Positions 35,441 through 45,953 of a stretch of 64,000 nt of DNA are shown piece after piece (within the stretch, counting starts at the first letter, position 1; each line of letters opens with the position of its first letter). The notes under the pieces were generated by a model, which saw only the letters and a list, made by a program, of their open reading frames with translations, was not told the DNA's origin and did no database searches. The position numbers were made by a program, and so were the translations under genes. The DNA is from Antedon bifida (Eukaryota > Echinodermata > Crinoidea > Comatulida > Antedonidae), in NCBI GenBank assembly GCA_963402885.1, contig OY727099.1, positions 10,714,001 through 10,778,000 of the forward strand, written 5' to 3'.

Positions 35441-35698
35441 TTATTGCAAGAGTGTAAGGAAGTTTTTAACCGAAAGTTCTTTCCAATCCTTTTGAGTGAA
35501 CGATAGTCCTTCACAAATTTTGAGTGTAATATCAAATGTTCCTTCTCCAAATTCAAAATCGATTGAATACTCACATGCTTCAGTAATTATTGCGTAAGGT
35601 TCGACACGACAAAACAAACAACTGATCAATAAACTCAGCTTCAATAGAATACGTCTTGTAATGTTTGTAATATCTTTATGTGAATACTGCCACCACAC
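35441..35698 (-). CDS. Unrecognised 85-aa reading frame downstream of SAAL1
   Basis: The frame runs from ATG at 35698 to TAA at 35441-35443. Its composition looks like protein rather than AT noise; it includes EYSIDFEFGEGTFDITLKI and FTQKDWKELSVKNF. The stop overlaps an AATAAA-type poly(A) signal (CAATAAAAAA). It starts about 200 nt after the SAAL1 stop on the same strand, so it may simply lie in the SAAL1 3' UTR, be an alternative last exon, or be a small gene. I recognise no family. Confidence 0.3.
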   Translation of the reverse strand: MWWQYSHKDITNITRRILLKLSLLISCLFCRVEPYAIITEACEYSIDFEFGEGTFDITLKICEGLSFTQKDWKELSVKNFLTLLQ

Positions 35699-35900
35699 CT
35701 ACTAGTTCCGTGATAATCAATCATGATGATTGTGGGAACTCATAACGATGAAGATGTGTTCAAACCAAGACAAGTCTGCCTTCCGCACTAATCTTTAAAG
35801 GGGCGTCACCAATCGAAGAAACATGAATGAATGCGAAAGCATCATTGGCAACATTGTTAAACCGTAATACAGAACCAGGATTTTACATAAAACGGTTACG

Positions 35901-38900
35901 TCAAGTTTTACCCGGATGTTGTAATTTGGCCGCAAGATCCGGATGAGAATTCTTAAGGTGAGATGAAAGTGTTTTCAAAAGTTTCGGTGAACAACTTTTA
36001 AGTTGCCTGAGTAGCGACGTCTTTTCACCCTGACAAATAATATTGATTTTTAGTGCATTTTTAATGAAGAAACCGTCAGCCAAAGTGGCGTTATAAAAAA
36101 GGTAATGATGATGATATAAAAAAAAAACAAAATCTTACTTGATTGACTTCAACAAAAAAATCTGTCAGTAGAGATAACAGCATGTTTGTTTGTTTGTTGT
36201 CTACATCACATTCTTCCTCCTTATCGCCATGGTGATTGTTGCCTGATTTCTGTATACTTGCAGTGTTTGTTGTGGTTTCTGCCTCCTCATTACTAGAAGA
36301 TGACTTTTCTTGCGTAGTGCGGGTAGAATCACTCGTGGTTGTTTTCACAAATTTCTTTGCAATCTCTGATGAAAATCTCCTCAAACGTTGTGTGCTTGAT
36401 ATTAATGTTTTAAGTATGGAGAGGAGAAATCTAAATAATGTTGAAACTGAAATTAAAAGTACAATAAATGTTCAGCGATTGGCAGCTACTTTACATATGT
36501 TTACTCCATTATGTACGTACATTACCAGTGGTTTTCTTAATAACACAATCTAAAGATGTATTTACAAGAAAAGTCATGCCTTCCACATAAACTAAAGTCT
36601 TGTTTACACTATCAAACTTTATGCGACAAAAAAATGTGATGTACCCGTATATGGACATGATGGTGTCATATCACTACCACATTTGGGAATATCACTACCA
36701 TATTTGCGCACATCACACTTTTTTGTCAAACTAGTTTGACAGAGCTTTACATTACATAGAATCATCACCCAGATGTACAAAACAGCATATTCTCTAGTTT
36801 AGTACAGTATCTAGTATAGTCACACAGAATTTCAAATGGGTGCTCACGATGAATCAAGGGAATCATAATACCTTGTTCATCATCTCCCATGTCAGAGTTG
36901 ACAAGCAACACTTGAAGAATCGACACAACAGAAGAAAGCGCCCTCTCTCTTCCGACAATAGTCACAACATCATCTTCACATATTGTTTCTAAATATTCAT
37001 AGAGTATTGGGAAAACTTGACTGCAACATTCGACTATAAAAAAATGAAAATTAATAAAATGAAATGAAAAAATGAAAATTAATAAAATAAAGGAATAACT
37101 GATAACAAGTTTGATGAACAGTACTACTGACAATTTTTAAAACATCTCTTCTCCTAAAGTTCTGTCTACATTATCAAACTTAATGAGATAAAAAAATGTG
37201 ATGTGCCCATATATGGACATGATGATGTCATATCACTACCATATTTGGGCATATCACTACCATATTTGGGCACATCACACTAGTTTAAGAGTGTAAACAG
37301 AGCTTAAGTCTTACCTAAAACTTTGACTCCTTCTTGCTCTGTTGAGAGAACTTGCAGACAGTGTAGTAACACATCATAACACTCTTCTTTCTTATTCTTC
37401 ACCTCTTTGCTAGCCTCCACCACAGCCTGTACAAAGTTACTGTTGCTAAGTGACACCAATATATCCTGATCAGAATCAAGTAAAACATCCAACAGACAAG
37501 AAACGTTGAATACAAGATCAGCTGAAAAAAACAAAGTACTGCAACATAAACACAGTTGCCACAGGGTGTTGTTGAAGTTTGGGAGCTAACAATTTAAAGG
37601 CAAAACATTTTATTTCCAATAATTATCGATCTATAATTTTCCCTATGTTTCATAATTGTTGGGACTTTTATTGTGCTACACGATTTTATTGAGAATAAGC
37701 ACTTTCTTACCAGTGGGGGGATAGTTCCAGTTTTACACAGTAAAATGTCTATTCATTTGTACACAAATGTAAAAAAAAAGAGGCATTTTTAAACAATTAG
37801 GGAAAATAAAAATAATATAAATGTTATGTTTCTGGTGTTTTTATTCAACTTCAGATTTTTATTTTTGTGCTATTATAGCAAAAATGATCCACTGTATACC
37901 CACTTTTTTGCAATTTATTACAGTAAGTCTGGTATTTGGTACAATTTGATAGCTGAGCGGATTACAGTTTGGAACATTTAAAAATAGTCATTCATTATAA
38001 TATAATGATGTTATAATGTGGACATTCCTTGGCATTAAGTGCTAAACATCTGGGTTAAATGCCAATAGGACGTATATATTTTGAATGGGATTTCAAATAT
38101 TATTACAATTCAGTACTTACAGTTTGTAGAGCTAAGTAAAATAAATGTAAGTGCATCTAGGCTGGTTGAATTCTTCTTAATGTCAGTCAGCCAAGGTTTA
38201 CAAGTGGCCTGGTCAGCGATGCAGGCGTGTAGTAATCGTGAAAGCTCAACTAGAGTGGGTGGATCTCGGCCTTCAAGTAGGGCTATTAGCAAACTCCTAT
38301 AGAACAATAAAGAAAATAAATAAAAATTACATATTTAATTTGATATTATATACATCAATTACGTGACTTTCTTACCATATTTGGGCACATCACACTTAGG
38401 TTGATAGTGTAGACAGAGCTTAAGATGTTAATGCAATGTCTATTAGACTTAAACTAAAAGAGTTAGGATATCAGGTAGTCTGTGAATACATTACATGTGT
38501 TTCTTACCGGAGTTGATCATCTTCAGTAAAAACTTTTCTCATTTGTTCCGTACATGCCATATTAGCTAAGATTCCAATACAGATTTCCTGAAATAAAGAA
38601 ATAGAATGTCTTCTAAACTATCCTTAAGCATGGTTCCTACAAGGATGTACGCACAACGCAAGCAAGTTGACCAATGACAAGCCACTGTTCAAATCACTTA
38701 CATTGCGTTATGTCCTTGGGTTGGGTCTGTAGTGGGAACCAAGCGTAAGTCAGCATTACAAAAGTAAATGCACTTACTGTGGTTCTTGGAGAGTTTGTCT
38801 TAGCCACAACACTGATCAGCATTTCAGCAGACTTCCATTCGTGGAGAAATGAAACAACTTCCTGAAAAGAATCCGATATTGATTTTTTAAATTTATTAAA

Positions 38901-40809
38901 GTGTTATTACCTAGGATAAAAATTAGATGCAGTGGCGCAACACACAGGGCAAAGGCCCTGGTTTAGCACTCCTAAGGGTCCCTCCAACGCTGGGTAGTTG
39001 CATTGGATTGCTCATGCTCTGGGGCCTCTTGAGCTTGGGGCCCTGGGTTTAGCCAGTGAGTGCTCATAACCATTACAGCACCGCTTCTAATGAACTATGA
39101 TCACTTGACTCTCATTATTTGGAGAAATGTCATTTAAAAATTAACCACCGCAACTATTGGTTTTTGTTACATATTACACTATTTCTATAGTTATTATAAT
39201 AAATATTTTAATTTTGTCCATTCTGCTATCCAGGCAGGCTATATTACTTCAAAGGAGAAATGTTTAGAGTGTAATTTACCTTCATTCCTTATATGTAAAG
39301 TATCTTATTACCTCATTGGCTGACATATCCCATAATTTGCATAGCTCCTCCTCCAGTTCTTTGTCCATTTCAATCCCATCTGAATTATTATCATTATCCT
39401 CATCTTTATCATCTTTACTTTTACTTGGCTCTTTTTCAACACCCTAGAAAAAACAAAAAAAATTAAAATGCAACAAACATAAAGATTGCATTTTTGTAAA
39501 AACTATGGAAACAGCTTGACGAAAAAGCTATTACATTGTTTTAATTGGTTCCTCCTCCTGCCGGCTCCCAGTGTAAATCTACTTGATATGTTTCTATAAA
39601 AGAGAAGAATGGATAAGCCCTAACTTGTTACTTAGTAAATTATTACCTTTAAAAGATTAACAAGACATGACAAGACCCATTGTTTACTAAACACTGTACT
39701 TCCGATTATGTCTGCTCGCAAAACATCTTGATCAATCAGATCCTCTGGGATTGGCGATGGATTTCGATCTGATAAATAAAATAAATAATTTTAATAATTA
39801 AATTTTTTGTTGTGAAAAAATGACTTAAAAACTATAATAAGCAGCCGCGTTTTGCAAGTGTTTTGCAGCTGATAACATCTTATTCTTATTCCTGCTGCAA
39901 CCTCCAATCCACTAGATAAGCCTACTACTAGCTAGGCCTACTACTAGAGGGTAACGGGACGATTCGGCCCTGAGACGATTCGGCCCGGGACGATTCGGCC
40001 CTGGGACGATTCGGCCCGGGACTATTCGGCCCGGGACGATTCGGCCCTGAGACGATTCGGCACACTTACATTTATCGGCTTTGATATGCATTTATAATCA
40101 TAAAATAAGCTTTTTTCCCCAAACTTTATTTTCAGAGTGACTATGGGGTAGCACTACTAGTGATAAAGATGTAATAAAGCAAACATTTTGAAAACATTGT
40201 CAAAAATAATCATTTTTTAGTCACGCGAACGATGTAAACAAGTTACGCCCTCTGTTGGCCGCTTGGCGAATGCACGAAATAAACAAGGTTTTCGAAGTAA
40301 TAAATTGAATATAAAATTACGTTTTTTTAGTAATTTATTATATATATTATATCAACTTTGTCAATATCAATAAAATACGGATTGTTAAACACCTTTAAAA
40401 ACTTGATAAATAAAAAAAAAATGAATATGAATTTGGTCTAAAGTGAGACGTTTCGGCCCACAAAGTGGGATGTTTCGGCCCAAAAGTGGGCCGAATCGTC
40501 CCACCAAAAGTGGGCCGAATAGTCCCGGGCCGAATCGTCTCAGGGCCGAATCGTCCCTGAACCCTACTAGAGGCCTACTACTAGCTAGGCCGCTAGAAAG
40601 GACAGGTACGTGAAAGGTGGGCACGTGCCTGCCTCCTCTCTCAAACCTCTCGTAGGCCTAGCTTTAAGTTTTGACTAGCCTAGCCACGCTATCGACGATA
40701 TGAAAGATAAATTTACACTAATCTTAATTATCAGATTCATATAAAGGATATTTCAGATTTATTTATAAAAAGAACTAATCAGCCTGTAGCTAGGCCTAGG
40801 CCTACCCAT
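35901..40809 (-). CDS. SAAL1: SAAL1 (serum amyloid A-like 1), ten exons
   Basis: Alpha-helical, armadillo-like protein of poorly known function; the human protein is linked to cell proliferation. Coding exons in transcript order: 40809-40806, 39768-39647, 39443-39312, 38861-38778, 38587-38508, 38296-38121, 37521-37315, 37033-36779, 36446-36139, 36029-35901, all in phase; 498 aa against 474 in human. The first exon holds only ATGG and joins to read MDRNPSPIPED, matching the human start MDRNPSP. Other matches are IGSTVFSKQW, ELCKLWDMS, ICIGILANMAC and RDPPTLVELSRLL, then SSTN, IPLI and the C-terminal HLKNSHPDLAAKLQ. The exon at 37033 has three in-phase donors (36824, 36806, 36779); I chose the last because the spacing then best fits the human protein. 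Introns contain three MITE-2 copies, one MITE-1, one MITE-5 and the TTCGGCC element. Confidence 0.9.
36591..36749. mobile_element. MITE-2 copy in SAAL1 intron 8
   Basis: From AAGTCTTGTTTACACTATCA to GTCAAACTAGTTTGACAGAG. The two halves are complementary and include GACATGATGGTGTCA in the centre. Confidence 0.85.
37155..37306. mobile_element. MITE-2 copy in SAAL1 intron 7
   Basis: From TAAAGTTCTGTCTACATTAT to AGTTTAAGAGTGTAAACAGA; complete, with the GGACATGATGATGTCATATC core. It ends about 8 bp before the splice donor of the exon ending at 37315. Confidence 0.85.
38368..38423. mobile_element. MITE-2 fragment in SAAL1 intron 5
   Basis: Only the right end remains: ACCATATTTGGGCACATCAC followed by GATAGTGTAGACAGAGCTTA. 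Confidence 0.7.
38626..38748. mobile_element. MITE-1 copy in SAAL1 intron 4
   Basis: AAGCATGGTTCCTACAAGGA at one end and GTAGTGGGAACCAAGCGTAA at the other, with AGTTGACCAATGACAAGCCA in the centre. Confidence 0.8.
38929..39085. mobile_element. MITE-5 copy in SAAL1 intron 3, inverted
   Basis: GCAGTGGCGCAACACACAGG at the left, GTTTAGCCAGTGAGTGCTCA and ACAGCACCGC at the right. It is in the opposite orientation to the copies at 31.4 and 34.0 kb. Confidence 0.7.
39949..40564. mobile_element. 616-bp DNA element with TTCGGCC subterminal repeats (SAAL1 intron 1)
   Basis: The left end is GGGTAACGGGACGATTCGGC, and the right end read in reverse is GGGTTCAGGGACGATTCGGC. TACTAGA flanks both ends (39942-39948 and 40565-40571), a convincing 7-bp target duplication. 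Behind the left end, six further direct copies of a unit of about 15 bp, (GGGAC/GAGAC)GATTCGGCCC, follow head to tail (39956-40070). Behind the right end, inverted copies (GGGCCGAATCGTC) occupy 40441-40558. The centre is AT-rich and non-coding, so the element is non-autonomous. Confidence 0.85.
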
Positions 40810-41309
40810 TTCTGCAGAGCTAGCAGCAGCGCAAGTCCCAAATGTTGGATCTCGCGCGGATTCGGAATGGTGGGTGTTATGTATGGTACGCCAGTATATG
40901 GCACGTCAACAGAGTCAAAAATGTGTTATACATCATCGAAAATCCTGCCTCAGATAAAAACAAACAAAACAACCAGTTTCTTTGTTTATTTGTATAAAAT
41001 GATAAGGAAAATTTATCATCCTATATTTTATTTATACTTCCTAATACATTATACTTGTGGGCCTGGCATCATCATATTCATAGACAACTTGTTACGTCGG
41101 GACGTGTGTGGCTGTTCAGCGCACGCGCAATAACCATGGTTATGCATGCGCGTATTTGGAGTAGCTAAGGTAACTTTTATCTAAACATACGACGTACACC
41201 GTTCTTTTATCACCACCTTTTTACGACTGATGTAGTGTATAACCTATTGTATGAGCCCCATGGCGAACTGACAGTTTAATATTAATACTAAAGCTGGGCC
41301 TACTAAAAG
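40810..41309. promoter_or_regulatory. Putative bidirectional promoter, SAAL1 / novel membrane protein
   Basis: The start codons of SAAL1 (minus, 40809) and the 41.3-kb gene (plus, 41310) are 500 bp apart and point away from each other. The interval holds CpG-containing stretches (CGCGCGGATTCGG, ACGTCGGGACGTG, GCGCACGCGC) in otherwise CpG-poor DNA. No TATA box was evident. Function is inferred from layout only. Confidence 0.45.
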
Positions 41310-44122
41310 ATGGGGTTAGCGCAAAACTTCAAATACTTAGGTAAGCATAAAATATTTATAATGCTCTTTTTTCTAGCTTTCTTTATTTTATAGCCTAGGA
41401 GGCTAGCCTAGGCCTAGGAAGAAGATATAAGGAAATATAATATAACATTGAGTTTTATTTATCTTTTAAAGGAAATGATGTCGTCACAAAAGAAAAACAG
41501 ATGATGAACACAAACATTGACAATCTCGTTATTATAATAGGCCTGTGCATGATGTACACAATTGCTTTTTACTTCATTAAATACAATCATGCCAAAAATA
41601 AAAGAAGACTTAATATCAAGACCTTATCAACAACAGCAAATATCAATAGCCGTAAGTTCAGATGTAAAATGGAGCGATTACAAAATGGCGAATCAACAAG
41701 TGATGATACAATTAAAACTGAATGTAATTCAAACAACAATAACGATGTTGATAATCGGAACAGCAAGGGCGTCATTCATGCCTTTTTGATGCCATTTCGT
41801 CAGTTGCGGAAGGTTTATCGTAGGTTTCGGTACAGAACATCGAATTCAGTTCTTCAAGATCCGCAAACTGGTCATCATGAGTCAGAAACAAGATCCAATC
41901 AACGAATTGATAATTTCCAGGCTAGTGACGTCAGTCGACAAAGACACCGTCGGCAAAAGGCATTTCGATGGTTGGACAAAACAACATCTTCGGATGATGA
42001 GGGTGGGGCTGTTCAGTTTAACCCACGAAGAAAGATCAAGAGTCCTAATTCCACAGCAGTTGTTGAGCAGCCAAGACGACGTCTTGTTAGATATTCCTCT
42101 TCAGATATCTCTTCAGACACCTCTACTGATACATCGTCGTCGTCGTCGTCGTCCTCCTCCTCCTCCTCCGATTCTTCGTCCGATGATAGCAGCACCGATT
42201 CCAGTCAATCCTGCGAAAATGTTCATGAAGATAGCACCAAGATCAGAACGCGACCACCTGTCCTGGCCCTGTCCCAGTCAAGCTCTAGCTCGTCTCTATC
42301 TATAAGATCTTCCTCTGAAAACAGAAATGAAAACAGTAACTCCACCACGCAGCAGAACGTCAGTTGGGCTTTTGCAGAACTCGACGGTAATTGCTCAAAT
42401 AATACATCTATAGAAAAGAATAATGACAGCAAACTTCAAGGAGCACAAGTTACAACAACCAGACGAACAGCAGACGTTAAACCTCTTTGTATTGAACCAA
42501 GCGATGCAGGCGATGATGACGCCAGTCAACTATTCAATAACAAATGTCGGTCTATATTGAAATCACATGAATATACCGTGGCAGCAGTTCGATCACATGA
42601 CTTTAGCAGCCCAGCCAAAAACCAATTATCAAACTCCAACCATCCACAACAATCGTTAATAGACATAAACTGGACAAGAGGACATAAAAATGACCGGCAT
42701 TTACCAAACAAACCGATCGACGCTAAATCGAATACACTGCCAGAAGAGCACAACCTGACCGAAGACACCAATCCAAACCACTACATAAACCAAGAAGTAG
42801 CATTGGTCAACCAAGGCGTTACGACAACCAAACCAACCCGATCAAGTAGTTCAAACACAGAAACGGTCACAAATAGAGAAGGTCTCCATCAAGCGAATCA
42901 GGTTCGATGTGCCAAAACCAGCTTTTCCAAACAACGTTTTATTCCATATCGAAAACGACCTCTTACAGGCATGGGTCTCAACACCAAATCCATTCACAAA
43001 TCAGTATGGGAAAAACTAACCAAAGGAGTGTCCCCGGATGTCATTCCTCATCATCTACACAAAATACAAGATCATGATAAATCAATAGATTACAATGATG
43101 TAGACAAATTAAAACGTGATCGTCTTGAAAAACAGCCAAAATATGACGTCACCTTTAAAGATCAGATCTCAGTTGTATCTGAAAGTAATGGGAGGCGTTC
43201 CTTCATGAGAAGTTCTTCAACAAAGTCTCACATCGTAGAAGAGAAACAGTCTGGACTTCCTAGCTCAATTCACTACAGAAAGGTAATACTTTTAAAGTAC
43301 CTTTGTTTACATTCTTGTTTATAAGAATTAATTATGGAAGACTGGTTCTCTGAAATAAAGTCGGTCGTGTAGGCCTACTTACCGCGCACATACAACAAAA
43401 CTTGAACTTGAACCGACTCGAGCTCGAGTAACAAACCAACTTTTATTATTCTATGTAGTATGAGATTGATCACAAGGAAATTAAACATGGACGACAGAAC
43501 GAACTTATTTCAACAAATCCGTTCATGCACATCGACCATCAGGACAGTTTCTTTGAATGTAAGTAATGAAACGAATTCATTTTGAAGTTAAAATATTGCT
43601 AAATACTGTCAATATTTCATTTAGCCCATGCATGTATACTGTAAATACAGTATATCTCGTCATTAGATCATCGGCACTAAGTTAGATACTTATATCGGCA
43701 CCAGTAGTAATACCTGCAAGTGGCGTGTATGGGGTGCATCAAGTATACACAGTTTTGTTTTTCGCGTTGTGTGTAAAGCTTGGTTCCCACTAGAACGCAA
43801 CGCAAGGACGTAACGCAACGCAAAGTGGTTTGACCAATCTCAAGCGATGGATTATTCGAACAGTCGCGTGTGATTGGTTAACTCGCGTATGTTGCGTCTA
43901 CGTCCTTGCGTTGCGTCCTAGTCGGAATCAAGCTTAAATGGTCATAAGGAATAACATAGGTTCTATATTTTTATTACCGTTACCGCTCATCTCTTTCTAG
44001 CTGAAGAGTACGGAGATTTGTTAGATCATTTACTGCAAGAAAGGATAACAACGTGTACAACAGGACTAATGGACCACGGCGAACATCTAGGCTTAGAAAT
44101 GTTTGAAAAGATGATAAGATAA
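41310..44122 (+). CDS. Unrecognised single-pass membrane protein with Ser-rich tail
   Basis: I do not recognise this 687-aa protein. Exons 41310-41340, 41472-43282, 43459-43558 and 44001-44122 join in phase. The ATG at 41310 was chosen because its exon splices (donor CTTAG|GTAAGC) in frame to the long exon and adds 20 residues before the membrane segment. Residues 28-46 (NLVIIIGLCMMYTIAFYFI) form one hydrophobic helix, followed by a basic stretch (KYNHAKNKRR), suggesting a cytosolic C-terminus. The rest is polar and probably disordered, with an acidic Ser run at about 216-255 (TSSSSSSSSSSSSDSSSDD) coded by TCG and TCC runs. Near the C-terminus, DSFFESEEY resembles a FFAT motif, the VAP-binding signal of contact-site proteins. 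A poly(A) signal AATAAA lies at 44166. The last acceptor abuts MITE sequence. It could be a lineage-specific contact-site tether, but that is a guess. Confidence 0.75.
43776..43935. mobile_element. MITE-1 copy in last intron of the novel membrane-protein gene
   Basis: From AAGCTTGGTTCCCACTAGAA to CTAGTCGGAATCAAGCTT, core GTTTGACCAATCTCAAGCGA. Nearly complete short form. Confidence 0.9.
43937..43992. mobile_element. MITE-3 half copy next to a splice acceptor
   Basis: AATGGTCATAAGGAATAACA through TTATTACCGTTACCGCTC, the same as the right half of MITE-3 at 14.8 and 44.6 kb. The match stops at 43992, and the splice acceptor CTTTCTAG of the terminal exon follows at 43993-44000. Confidence 0.7.
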
Positions 44123-44299
44123 TATGAAAAGATTCTTGAAAAATGAGACGAAGATTATGTATCATAATAAATAAGGCCGAAAAGACAATAATATGCGATC
44201 ATTTTGTATGCTTTACAAGATAAATATCTTACGTAAACTAACAATAATAATCATTCATAATACAGTGGTGTTACCTAGAAAATGCTTCCGATAATAAAT

Positions 44300-44630
44300 G
44301 CCAATTTACACAGACGAGCGGTAACGGTAAGCGGAAAACCGCGTAGCTTGTCCCACATAGAATCTGTATCTATCTTGAGCGGAAACCGTCCGCCCGCTCC
44401 GCGTTGTGATGGTCATAATGCTTATGGTTCCCACTACAGACGCAACGCAAGGACGTAACGCAACGTAAGTGATTCGATGAATCACAAGCAATGGATTATT
44501 CGAACTATTGCTTGTCATTGGTCAACTCGCTTGCGTTGCGTCTCCCAGCGTTGCGTCCTAGTGTGAATCAAGCTTTAGGAATAACATAGATTCTACATAT
44601 ACCGTTACCGCTCGTCTGTGTAAATTGGCC
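44300..44630. mobile_element. MITE-3 copy interrupted by MITE-1
   Basis: Both ends are intact: GCCAATTTACACAGACGAGC at the left and GCTCGTCTGTGTAAATTGGC at the right, each continuing into GGTAACGGTA. The MITE-1 copy at 44420-44576 splits the element at GGTCATA/GGAATAACA, so MITE-3 was there first. Confidence 0.85.
44420..44576. mobile_element. MITE-1 copy nested in MITE-3
   Basis: GCTTATGGTTCCCACTACAG at the left, CTAGTGTGAATCAAGCTT at the right, core GATGAATCACAAGCAATGGA. TA lies on both sides of the insertion. Confidence 0.85.
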
Positions 44631-45640
44631 TTTTAACTTCGTTAAATACCGCTGAGTCTGCTGATACATGTTCAAACGACCGTAGCTAATGACATCATAC
44701 TGGAATGGATTGTTCCGAGTGATATGTTACAAACATATGGTATATGATCTGTATATATGTGTTTATCAGTTACTGTTGAGATGAGGAGAGTAAAGGGAGC
44801 TACAGGTCTGCTTTTATCGCCTGACAACCCAAATTGAGGAGGTAAGTACCCGTAAGTAAGCAAGTTTATTGTGTTTTATCCTAACTTTCAATTTTAATGT
44901 GTTGTATGTTAAATGTATAGGCCTATTGAATGTTTGTATTTCAACATAAGATATCAATGTTCTAATGACTTACTGTATTATCTAATTCTTAATGAGAGTT
45001 CAAGGATTTTGTATTTTCGGTGAGTCTTGTTTTAGTAAGTTTTCAATTAACATACCATAATCAAAATAATCTTCACATTTTAGCAATTGTATCATACCAG
45101 CTCAGAGATATATTATTTTGTAGGCCTATTCTATCACTGGTTTGGTTAGCCCACTTTGACCGGACTAACTCCCTCAAAAGTGGTAATAATAATTTTTAAT
45201 ATTTAGTAAAGTACATCATAATAGTGTATAGGTATTTATGACACAATGATGTGTAATACAGCAAACAACACGATAATTTCAATTGCGGAAAACAGGATTT
45301 GTTATTGTGGTGTTTAAATAAATTACGAACGGCATTATTGGCTTATCTGTCGTTTTTGCGAATGTATTAACAGATGGAGAACTAAGTACATGAATTAAAT
45401 CGCCTACGGTGCCAATGACTTTCAATTTCATATTTAATTATCTAACTCAAAATATCGTGTTATTGTTGCTGTCAGAGACCTGTCCGCCGCACGCGTACAA
45501 AATTAAAAGCGTGTATATATAGTTTCGACACGTACACGTGATAATGGATATGTATTTTACGTTAGATTATCATCTAATCTGAGTGTGCATGAAATTATGT
45601 ATGATGATATTGATTCAAATGTTTAGAAAGTAATCTAAGC

Positions 45641-45767
45641 ATAAAGCTTGGTTCCTTCCCACTTGGACGCAAACAAGAAGTGACCAATTACAAGCGACAA
45701 TTGGTCAAATTGTGCGCGGTGCGCGCTTACGTCCTTGCGTTGCGTTCTGTGGGAAAAAAGCTTTGTC
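45641..45767. mobile_element. MITE-1 copy
   Basis: AAAGCTTGGTTCCTTCCCAC at the left and GCGTTCTGTGGGAAAAAAGC at the right, with AGTGACCAATTACAAGCGAC in the centre. Confidence 0.75.
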
Positions 45768-45879
45768 ACACTTATTCAAGATATAAACACATCACAAGCA
45801 CATTAATTCTAAACCGCCCGGTGATATACTGAAATTTAATTATTTAATTTGAAACGATTAAGATGAGGAAATCTGTGAG

Positions 45880-45953
45880 AACCAAACCGAGATTCGAACC
45901 CGGAACCTCCTGCTTGGTATGCAGATATCCTAACCATTAGACCATTGGGGCTT
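45880..45953 (-). tRNA. tRNA-like sequence, probably a pseudogene or SINE head
   Basis: Read on the minus strand it has an A box (TGGTCTAATGG), an anticodon arm CTGC-ATACCAA-GCAG and a B box (GGTTCGAATCT) with a good T stem (CCGGG/CTCGG). D- and T-arm patterns resemble tRNA-Glu/Gly types; the apparent anticodon would be ACC. The acceptor stem pairs poorly (GCCCCAA with TTTGGTT has two mismatches), and an ACC anticodon is unusual for tRNA-Gly. I therefore doubt that it is functional. Confidence 0.4.

Noticed and set aside
41562..42432. Overlapping frames in other phases and on the minus strand (poly-Glu/Asp, poly-Arg/Pro) in the 41.5-43.3 kb exon
   Set aside because: Shadows of the TCG/TCC-repeat coding tract in the long exon.
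45880..45953. Functional tRNA-Gly(ACC)
   Set aside because: Mismatched acceptor stem and an unusual anticodon; listed as tRNA-like only.
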